This document shows, one piece after another, positions 7,169-14,204 of a DNA stretch of 14,204 nucleotides. Within the stretch, counting starts at the first letter, position 1. Every line of letters begins with the position of its first letter. The notes beneath the pieces are model-generated. The model ran no database searches and was not told the DNA's origin. It saw nothing but the letters and a program-made list of their open reading frames with translations. The translations under genes and the position numbers were made by a program. The DNA is from Betaproteobacteria bacterium TMED41 (lineage in GTDB: Bacteria > Pseudomonadota > Gammaproteobacteria > Burkholderiales > Burkholderiaceae_A), in NCBI GenBank assembly GCA_002167365.1, contig NHCU01000079.1, positions 2,254-16,457 of the forward strand. Reading direction: 5' to 3'.

Positions 7169-7582
7169 ATGGCATACGGAGATTCAGGTTCAGGTTCAGC
7201 AAGTTCCACAGGTTCGACCTTCAGAGGATTCAGCTCACGTGCGGACAAGAAAAACTTCAAATTGTATGACTTTGAAGTTGCAAAGCAAGATTTAATAAAC
7301 AGATTAAGCGTTCGTAAGGGAGAAAGAGTTGAAAATCCAAATTTCGGCACAATAATCTATGATGCCCTGTTCGAACCGTTCACAGACAGGCTAAAAGAAG
7401 CCATAATCGAGGATGTCACTGCCAATCTAAATGCTGATCCTCGTATATCCACTCAGGAGATATTAGTTACTGAGGCCGACAAGGGCATAGCAATTCAAGC
7501 CACAATCACGTATGTTCCGTTGAATATAACAGAAAAACTGCAATTCAACTTTGACGAAAATTCGCTATTGCGCCTATCTTAA
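7169..7582 (+). CDS. 25: gp25-like baseplate wedge protein
   Basis: This 137-aa protein belongs to the gp25 family, which is conserved in contractile tails, type VI secretion (TssE) and related devices. gp25 helps form the inner wedge core with gp6 and gp53 and touches the first sheath ring. The core signature is RKGERVENPNFGTIIYDALFEP (49-70), followed by helices RLKEAIIEDVTANL and the strand pair ILVTEADKGIAIQATITYVP. The first 18 residues are a Gly/Ser-rich tail (SGSGSASSTGS), unusual for a compact protein of this family but of normal total length. AGGGAG at 7152-7157 overlaps the gp5 stop and is a good ribosome site 11 nt before the start. Its stop codon overlaps the -35-like box of the following promoter. 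Confidence 0.9.
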   Translation: MAYGDSGSGSASSTGSTFRGFSSRADKKNFKLYDFEVAKQDLINRLSVRKGERVENPNFGTIIYDALFEPFTDRLKEAIIEDVTANLNADPRISTQEILVTEADKGIAIQATITYVPLNITEKLQFNFDENSLLRLS

Positions 7583-7615
7583 AGTACGCACTTAATTTAA
7601 TATATAAATATCCAT
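7579..7615 (+). promoter_or_regulatory. Late promoter upstream of gp6, with the same -35-like box
   Basis: A perfect TATAAATA lies at 7603-7610 in the 42-nt gap before gp6. TTAAAGTACGC (7579-7589) begins exactly 24 nt upstream, with TAATT at 7593-7597. This is the same arrangement, to the base, as the promoter at 1796. By T4 spacing the start site would be near 7616, only about 9 nt before the gp6 ATG. It would allow wedge proteins gp6 and gp7 to be made in excess of the hub proteins upstream; in T4 baseplates gp6 is present in 12 copies and gp5 in 3. Confidence 0.85.
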
Positions 7616-7624
7616 ACAAACAGT

Positions 7625-10600
7625 ATGGCCACAACAGATAGACAAAACAGATTATTAGTTTCGGAAGATTGGAGAAAGATCTACCAGTCTTTCCAGCAGG
7701 CAGATTTCAAAAGTTACGATTTTGAAACGCTTAGAAGAACAATGGTAGCGTATCTGCAGGAGAACTATCCCGATGACTTCAATGATTTTGTAGAAAGTTC
7801 TGAGTATGTTGCTCTTATAGATTTGATAGCCTACATCGCACAGGCATTATCTTTTAGAGTAGACTTGAACGCCAGAGAAAACTTTTTAGAAACAGCAGAA
7901 AGAAGAAATTCAGTGTTGAGGTTGGCAAGATTGATCAACTACAATGCAAAGAGAAACAGACCAGCAACAGGTTTACTCAAAATAGATTCTGTATCAACAA
8001 CACAAGATGTAACAGATTCATCAGGAACAAATATAGCAAACCAAACAGTAATATGGAATGACTCTGCAAATTCCAATTACAGAGAACAGTTTATATCAAT
8101 ATTGAACGCCGCAAACCAAACAGGACAACTGTTTGGAAAGCCAAGAGAAAAAGATAAGATAGGCGGGGGAGACACAGAAGTATATACTTTGGCATCAAAC
8201 CAGAACGGATTGCCCATCTTTAATTTTTCAAAAACAGTAGGCGGAGTGGGTAGATCATTTGAGATAGTGCCATCGTCTATAAATGATTCAGACTCAATTT
8301 ATGAAGCAGATCCGGTAGAAGGAACAGGAATGACATACACCTATAGGAGCGATGGTTCAGGTGACAGTTCAAATAACACAGGTTTTTTCTTTCTTTTCAA
8401 ACAAGGATCAATGCAAAGCACCGACTTTAACGTTGACACTGCCAACACCAATTATGTTAAAGGCATCAACGTAAGCAACATCAATAACACAGACGTCTGG
8501 TTGTATGGATTGGACCAGTTCGGACAATTGAATAAAATTTGGACAAAGGTCCCATCACTGTCAGGCAACAATGCAATCTATAATTCACTTTCAAAAAGTG
8601 TGCGAGACATCTACAACGTTGTAACAAAAAATAACGACACAATCGACTTGGTGTTTGGAGACGGAAATTTTTCAAACTTACCACTGGGGTCATTTAGAAC
8701 CTATTACAGGGTCAGTGACAATGCCAAATATTCTTTACAGTCTGCTGATATGCAGAACATCACAGCAGATATCGGGTATGTTGATGCTAACGGTTCTGAG
8801 CAAACGCTGTCGATTACTATGAGTCTTAAGGCAAGTGTTTATAATTCGGCGGCGACTGAGTCAAATGATTCTATAAGAGAAAAAGCAGGACAAGTCTACT
8901 ATTCACAAAACAGAATGATCACAGCAGAAGATTACCAGGTTGTACCTCTATCAGCATCACAGGAAATAGTGAAGGTTAGATCTGTGAACAGGTCTGCATC
9001 AGGTATAAGCAGGGCAAAAGAAATACTTGACCCAACAGGGGCGTATTCCAATGTTAGTGTTTTTGCCGAGGATGGTATCCTTTACAGAGAAGAATCAACA
9101 CCTTCTTTTACATTTACTTTTAATAATAGGAGCGATGTGCAGTCAACACTAGACACCAATATTGAGGACAAATTGAAAAAATCATATTCACGTCAGTTCT
9201 ATTACGACAAATATGATACACAAAGTCTATCCTCTCTGACAGCAACATGGAATTCTTCAACGACGACTACAAACACCAATACAGGATTTTTCACATCAGG
9301 TGGCGCACTTGCGACAGGTAGTTCAGCAACATCTAATTTAAAATATGCCAAAGCAGGCGCACTTGTCAAATTCACTTCACCAGACACACGAGAATTCTTA
9401 AATGGTAAATTGGTGACAGCAGGTACCGAAAACGCCGAGGACAGGAATTGGGCAAAAATTTCCGCTGTCGAAGGAGATGGATCAAATGGAGGACTAGGTA
9501 ACCTTTCGTCAGGCCTAGGGCCAATAACATTGAACGATATTATTCCAAACGGATCAGTATTGAATGCTGTGATACCTAATTTTACAACATCATTCACAAC
9601 GGTTTTGGAAGCAGATTTAATAGATAGAATTGAAGCGTACGAAGAGTTTGGTCTTAGATACGACATAGACTCAGAAGAATGGAGAGTGATCACAAGCTCA
9701 AATTTAAGTACAAATGCTGTATTCAGTCTTAGCAAACAAGGAGACACATCAGGCACTAACCTAGATGCCAGTTGGTGGTTCAAGTTCTCAAACGATGGAA
9801 GCACTTACACTGTAACATACAGGAAAATGGAATACATTTTCGAATCTGAGGCACAAAACAAGTTTCATTATGATGTTGAAGAAAAAATATACGATTACAA
9901 GACAGGTAAAGTGGTTAAAGATATAGTAAAAATTCTTAAAACTAATTCCATTGTTTCCACAGGTAATAGCATAGGTTATCCTATAACATGGCAAGTGACA
10001 GACACAGTGACCGAAGCAGACGGATTCCAGGACAACAGAAAAATAAAAGTAGGATTCTTAGACGACGACGATGACGGTGTTGTGGACAATCCAGAAATCT
10101 TTGACATATTTGTTGAGCCTGACACTTCTATTGCTACTAAATTTGTTTTCTTCGAGAAATATATCTCGTACGACAGTATAGAAAGATTCAAACCATACGC
10201 CGCAACAAATTTTGTTGTTACACAAAACGAAACAGATATTGATTTGAACTCTTCAACATACACAGACGGACAGTTGTTTTACTTTTATGCTGATGCTGAA
10301 AATGTTATTAAGAAATATAGTCTAACAACAAACACTCTTGCAACGACAACAGACTATTATGCAAGGAGAGGCAGAAGTTCGATAGACTTTCAGTACAAAC
10401 ATCATGCAGGACAAGAAACAAGAATAGACCCTAGTGTCTCAAACATAATTGACACTTACCTGTTAGAAAGAACATATGACAATCTTTATAGGATATGGTT
10501 ACAGGATGGTGGAACCAAACCAACCACATCAACATCAGATCAATTAAGAATTAATTACTCGGGAGTTTTGAATCCTTTGAAATCTCTTTCAGATCAGATA

Positions 10601-11107
10601 ATATACCATCCAGTGAAATATAATTTATTGTTTGGAACCAACGCCGCAGAACAATTACAAGCAACATTCAAAGTTGTTAAAAATTCTAAAACTAATGTGA
10701 CAGATGCTGTTATAAAAACTAGGGTAATTGCCGCAATCAATGAATTCTTTGCATTAGATAATTGGGATTTTGGAGATACTTTTTATTTTACTGAATTAGC
10801 CGCTTACATTCACAACGAACTGGCACCTGACTTACTTACAGTGGTAATTGTGCCAAACGAATCAGGACAGAGTTTTGGGTCTCTGTTTCAGATAAATTCA
10901 TCGGCAGACGAAATTTTTATCAGTGGGGCCACCGTTGATGATGTGTCAATAATTACAGCACTGGGAGCCAACCAATTGGCGGCCTCTGGAACTGTGGTGA
11001 CATCAACATCATCTGCCACAACTAACACCACGACAGGATCAGCAGTGTCAGGCTCTACTACAACAGGCTCAGGATCAAGTTCCGGCAGTAGTGGGGCAGG
11101 ATACTAA
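7625..11107 (+). CDS. 6: gp6-like baseplate wedge protein with EF-hand-type loop
   Basis: This is a baseplate J-like wedge protein; in T4, gp6 dimers form the inner ring that ties the wedges together. The N terminus is strongly conserved (DWRKIYQSFQQADFKSYDFETL, then SSEYVALIDLIAYIAQ and DLNARENFLETAERR), which supports this start. The J-like core has F344-G-D-G347, E412-S-N-D-S-I-R418 and N429-R-M-I-T-A-E-D-Y437. The C-terminal wedge motif is DEIFISGATVDDV (1095-1107), before a Ser/Thr/Gly-rich tail (about 1118-1160). At 1160 aa it is far longer than T4 gp6 (660 aa); most of the excess lies between about 460 and 1020 and I cannot assign its folds. Residues 813-824 (DDDDDGVVDNPE) fit the EF-hand calcium loop. 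No Shine-Dalgarno sequence precedes the start. The stop overlaps the gp7 start by one base. Confidence 0.88.
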   Translation: MATTDRQNRLLVSEDWRKIYQSFQQADFKSYDFETLRRTMVAYLQENYPDDFNDFVESSEYVALIDLIAYIAQALSFRVDLNARENFLETAERRNSVLRLARLINYNAKRNRPATGLLKIDSVSTTQDVTDSSGTNIANQTVIWNDSANSNYREQFISILNAANQTGQLFGKPREKDKIGGGDTEVYTLASNQNGLPIFNFSKTVGGVGRSFEIVPSSINDSDSIYEADPVEGTGMTYTYRSDGSGDSSNNTGFFFLFKQGSMQSTDFNVDTANTNYVKGINVSNINNTDVWLYGLDQFGQLNKIWTKVPSLSGNNAIYNSLSKSVRDIYNVVTKNNDTIDLVFGDGNFSNLPLGSFRTYYRVSDNAKYSLQSADMQNITADIGYVDANGSEQTLSITMSLKASVYNSAATESNDSIREKAGQVYYSQNRMITAEDYQVVPLSASQEIVKVRSVNRSASGISRAKEILDPTGAYSNVSVFAEDGILYREESTPSFTFTFNNRSDVQSTLDTNIEDKLKKSYSRQFYYDKYDTQSLSSLTATWNSSTTTTNTNTGFFTSGGALATGSSATSNLKYAKAGALVKFTSPDTREFLNGKLVTAGTENAEDRNWAKISAVEGDGSNGGLGNLSSGLGPITLNDIIPNGSVLNAVIPNFTTSFTTVLEADLIDRIEAYEEFGLRYDIDSEEWRVITSSNLSTNAVFSLSKQGDTSGTNLDASWWFKFSNDGSTYTVTYRKMEYIFESEAQNKFHYDVEEKIYDYKTGKVVKDIVKILKTNSIVSTGNSIGYPITWQVTDTVTEADGFQDNRKIKVGFLDDDDDGVVDNPEIFDIFVEPDTSIATKFVFFEKYISYDSIERFKPYAATNFVVTQNETDIDLNSSTYTDGQLFYFYADAENVIKKYSLTTNTLATTTDYYARRGRSSIDFQYKHHAGQETRIDPSVSNIIDTYLLERTYDNLYRIWLQDGGTKPTTSTSDQLRINYSGVLNPLKSLSDQIIYHPVKYNLLFGTNAAEQLQATFKVVKNSKTNVTDAVIKTRVIAAINEFFALDNWDFGDTFYFTELAAYIHNELAPDLLTVVIVPNESGQSFGSLFQINSSADEIFISGATVDDVSIITALGANQLAASGTVVTSTSSATTNTTTGSAVSGSTTTGSGSSSGSSGAGY

Positions 11108-14100
11108 TGGCAGACAATCCAATAAACGCATTATCTAATAGTGAAGTCGTAAAACAAGGCGACAACGAGTATAGACGTACTGTACAGCATCTACCTGCTT
11201 TTTATAGAACAGATTCTAACCAAAGATTTCTATCAAGCACCTTGGATCCTTTGGTGCAAAAAGGTGCACTGGAGAGACTAGACGGATTCATAGGAAAACA
11301 GGACGCATACACCAGAGAGGTCACTGACAGATATCTAGGAGCAACTAGCAGAGATAGATTTGCATATCAACTAGAGCCTACGGTGACATACACCGACAGA
11401 GACACCACTTCAGTAAATCCAGAAGACCAGGTAAAGTTTACAGGTACATATGACGACTACATCAATCAGATCAAGTACCTAGGAGGGAAGGTCACTAATC
11501 ACGATAGACTGAATAAGGAAACTGTTTACAGTTGGAATCCTGCTATGGACATTGACAAGTTGGTCAATTATAGAGAATACTATTGGGTACCGAACGGTCC
11601 AGATGCAATAGAAATTGATTCCGTGGGAACAGGTGCAGAAGCAGAGTACAAGGTTACAGCATTGGCCGATGATGGCAGTACAGGAACAGGATATGCGTTC
11701 TCACACCTAGAAGAAGAACGGAATCCAGAAATCACTCTGTACAGAGGAAACACATACAAATTTACTATAGATGCACAAGGACATCCTTTCAACATAATGA
11801 CGGAACCATACAAGGATGGGTCAACAAATTTATTTTACACAGACGGTGTTACGAATGCTGGCGCAGATAATGGTACGGTCACATTTGTTGTACCAAATAA
11901 TGCACCAGACACTTTATACTACCAGTGTGGCAATCATGATAATATGTATGGATTGTTGCATGTAAAAACAGTTTCATCAACAACACAGATAAACGTGGAA
12001 GATGAAATAGTAGGAGTAAAAAATTATAAATTACGTACTCTTGATTTAACAAACGGCATGAAAATCAAGTTCACATCTAGTAAGGTAGCATCTGCATATA
12101 AAAATAAAGAATACTACGTAGAAGGTGTTGGCGACTCTATTACTTTGACTGATGCTTCAGTCCTTTTAACACCTGAGTCTTATTCCGACAACGGCACACC
12201 CAAAGACAAGGATTACATAATAATAAAGAGATCATCTTTAGACCAAAATGCATGGTCTAGATACAACAGATGGTTCCACAGGTCTGTGATAGAAAAAACT
12301 GCAACCGTTAACGGCACGGCCACTGTGCTAGACGAGAACGACAGGGCCAAGAGACCTATAATAGAATTTGATTCAGGACTAGCATTGTATGAATCTGGTA
12401 CAACAGCAAAAACTCCTGTTGATCTGTTTGACACCACACAGAAAGATGCATTTTCTAATGTGTCTGGATCATTAGGTTACATCATAGATGGTGTTTCGAT
12501 AACGGAAGGAATGAGGGTAGTGTTCTCAGAAGACACTGACCCAGATGTTAGAAACAAAATTTATATTGCCAATTTTGTTGATGCAGGAGACTCGACTGTG
12601 TTATCTTTGCAACTTAACGAAGAAGTAAACGGTACAGCAGGCGATAAAGAGACCATATATGTGAAGCAAGGAGATGATAACAAAGGTAAGTCTTTCTACT
12701 ACGATTCCCCCACAACGAGATGGAAAACCACACAGCAAAAAACTAAATTAAATCAACAACCGCTTTTCAACATGTATGATAATGAGCATACATTGTTTAA
12801 TGACTCTACAAAATATCCTAACTCTACATTTACAGGAGCAAAGGTGTTTTCTTTTGCCACATCAGACAGTGCAACAACAGACACAGTGTTAGGTATCAAA
12901 GTAAAATACAATACTATCAACAACGTGGGAGACATGGTTTTTGAGTCCGATCACACGTCGGGTACATTTACATACCAGGAAAACGGAAAGGTTGTCACAA
13001 AGAATTTAGCAGAAGGACATCTACACTACACGACAGGTAGAACGTCACACAATTCTAAGAGTGCATGGATCAAGAGAACAAACGAAAGTAAACAACGTGT
13101 GATAAGAACGCACATAGTTGATGCAACAGAAAAGAGATTGTTCCCTATTGATTTTTATGCGAATTCACATGCACTGACAGATCTTGAAATTTCTGTTTTG
13201 GTAAACGGAATTAGAAAAACATTAACAACAGATTATACATTGGTGAATGGAACTACAAACAAATACATCAGGTTTGTCAATGAACTAAAGGTAAATGATC
13301 AAATACGTATAGCAGGATACAGCAGTGCAGTCAAGGTAGACGGCAAAGGCATATATGAGATACCAGAAAATCTTTCTACAAATTCATTGAATCAAACTGT
13401 TGGAACTTTTACATATGGACAGATATTGAAACACACAACAGACATACTAGACAAAAATTCAGACATCACAGGTACAATTCCTGGAAACACAAATTTACGA
13501 GACAAGCCAGATGCTATGTTGAAAGGTGGAATCATACATCAACACGAAGCACCACTGGCTCCAACTATATTTGGACTAATAGACCAAGAGTCGAATGTAA
13601 TATCATCGATCGATTATGTGAACCATGAGTATGAGAAATGGTACAACGCATTTTTAACAAAAGCCACAGGTACAGCATACGAGGGAGTGGCGGCGGATAG
13701 AGTAGATGAAATTATATCTCTAATAAATCAAGGCAGGAACAGTAGTTTTCCTTTCTACTATGAGGACATGATAGGGTGGGGAGAGAATGTATCTACAAGG
13801 ACATACACTGTGCAAGGGTCGTCTCAGAAAGAATATGCTTTGGATTCTCAACACAGTCTTAGCAGTTTGAACAACAGAGCAGTCTATGTTTATCTAAATG
13901 ATGTACAATTGACACATGGTACTGAATACACATTTAGCACTGTAGATGATAGCGTAAACATTTCAGCGACGCTAACAGCAGGCGACATAATAAAAATTAA
14001 GGACTACGAAGACACAACAGGCAGTTTCTTACCACCAACACCTACTAAACTAGGACTGTATCCACTATTCAAGCCAGAGGCATTTACCGACGACACCTAT

Positions 14101-14204
14101 ATCAATCCATCATGCCAGGCAGTCATTAGGAAACATGATGGTTCTATCATGAAAGCCTATAACGACGAACGAGATGACCTCATACTAGAACTAGAAAAAA
14201 GAAT
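11107..14204 (+). CDS. 7: gp7-like baseplate wedge protein with cupredoxin-like domain, 3' end cut by window edge
   Basis: An open frame of 1032 codons runs off the right edge; T4 gp7 is 1032 aa. Its place after gp6, its size and its motifs suggest the gp7 wedge protein, which in T4 forms the long arm of each wedge with gp6 and gp8. Conserved-looking stretches include HLPAFYRTDSNQRFLSSTLDP (29-49), NYREYYWVPNGPDA (about 151-164), the KLNQQPLFNMYDNEHTLFND block near 550, and TFTGAKVFSF followed by the GDMVFESD block near 600. Residues 207-287 look like an inserted cupredoxin: YRGNTYKFTIDAQGHPFNI, then YYQCGNHDNMYG, with H226, C274, H277 and M280 as candidate copper ligands. Only one other Cys (near residue 1000) is visible. 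TAATG overlap with gp6 and AGGA at 11098-11101 support the start. Identity as gp7 rather than another large wedge protein is likely, not certain. Confidence 0.78.
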   Translation, partial: MADNPINALSNSEVVKQGDNEYRRTVQHLPAFYRTDSNQRFLSSTLDPLVQKGALERLDGFIGKQDAYTREVTDRYLGATSRDRFAYQLEPTVTYTDRDTTSVNPEDQVKFTGTYDDYINQIKYLGGKVTNHDRLNKETVYSWNPAMDIDKLVNYREYYWVPNGPDAIEIDSVGTGAEAEYKVTALADDGSTGTGYAFSHLEEERNPEITLYRGNTYKFTIDAQGHPFNIMTEPYKDGSTNLFYTDGVTNAGADNGTVTFVVPNNAPDTLYYQCGNHDNMYGLLHVKTVSSTTQINVEDEIVGVKNYKLRTLDLTNGMKIKFTSSKVASAYKNKEYYVEGVGDSITLTDASVLLTPESYSDNGTPKDKDYIIIKRSSLDQNAWSRYNRWFHRSVIEKTATVNGTATVLDENDRAKRPIIEFDSGLALYESGTTAKTPVDLFDTTQKDAFSNVSGSLGYIIDGVSITEGMRVVFSEDTDPDVRNKIYIANFVDAGDSTVLSLQLNEEVNGTAGDKETIYVKQGDDNKGKSFYYDSPTTRWKTTQQKTKLNQQPLFNMYDNEHTLFNDSTKYPNSTFTGAKVFSFATSDSATTDTVLGIKVKYNTINNVGDMVFESDHTSGTFTYQENGKVVTKNLAEGHLHYTTGRTSHNSKSAWIKRTNESKQRVIRTHIVDATEKRLFPIDFYANSHALTDLEISVLVNGIRKTLTTDYTLVNGTTNKYIRFVNELKVNDQIRIAGYSSAVKVDGKGIYEIPENLSTNSLNQTVGTFTYGQILKHTTDILDKNSDITGTIPGNTNLRDKPDAMLKGGIIHQHEAPLAPTIFGLIDQESNVISSIDYVNHEYEKWYNAFLTKATGTAYEGVAADRVDEIISLINQGRNSSFPFYYEDMIGWGENVSTRTYTVQGSSQKEYALDSQHSLSSLNNRAVYVYLNDVQLTHGTEYTFSTVDDSVNISATLTAGDIIKIKDYEDTTGSFLPPTPTKLGLYPLFKPEAFTDDTYINPSCQAVIRKHDGSIMKAYNDERDDLILELEKR

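Noticed and set aside
7582..7593. AAGTACGCACTT hairpin after gp25 as a terminator
   Set aside because: A 4-bp A/T stem is too weak, and the bases are explained by the conserved late-promoter box.
9202..9804. Minus-strand open frame of 200 codons opposite gp6
   Set aside because: It is the longest shadow frame in the window, but lies wholly within the conserved plus-strand gp6 reading frame, with no promoter, ribosome site or recognisable motif.

Overview
The window looks like the tail-baseplate region of a T4-like myovirus. Every gene I can assign belongs to the T4 recombination, late-transcription or baseplate set. The closest matches I can recall are the marine T4-like phages of cyanobacteria and SAR11-type bacteria, judging from the conserved phrasing of the gp48-, gp53-, gp6- and gp7-like proteins, the lysozyme-less gp5 and the AT-rich sequence. 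The host cannot be read from the window. I see no tRNA, insertion sequence, CRISPR array or integration site.

Left arm (1-1727, minus strand): a gp55-like late sigma factor is followed 3 nt downstream by a gp47-like SbcD/Mre11 nuclease subunit that runs off the left edge. A 144-nt divergent region (1728-1871) separates these from the right arm and carries a perfect T4-type late promoter pointing right.

Right arm (1872-14204, plus strand): tightly packed baseplate genes follow in the order gp48 (tube/baseplate junction), gp53 (wedge), a 773-residue hub-region protein (probable gp27 counterpart), gp5 (spike without lysozyme), gp25 (wedge), gp6 (wedge, 1160 aa) and gp7 (wedge, at least 1032 aa, cut by the right edge). 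Genes are 1-nt overlapped or separated by a few nt, except for a 42-nt gap before gp6 that contains a second perfect late promoter. Together these proteins would build the hub, spike and inner wedge of a contractile-tail baseplate. The second promoter would add transcripts for the wedge proteins gp6 and gp7.

Most interesting points: (1) Both late promoters carry the same 11-nt box, TTAAAGTRCGC, exactly 24 nt upstream of TATAAATA, the -35 position, where T4 late promoters have no conserved element. The phage's gp55 has an insertion of about 125 residues between its N-terminal motif and its sigma region 2. A sigma factor that reads an extra promoter box is a testable hypothesis. (2) The gp7-like protein contains what looks like a cupredoxin domain with a complete His/Cys/His/Met type-1 copper ligand set. 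(3) The gp6-like protein contains a perfect EF-hand-type 12-residue loop. (4) The predicted gp6 transcript has only about 9 nt of leader and no Shine-Dalgarno sequence. Family assignments rest on remembered sequence patterns; no database search was possible.
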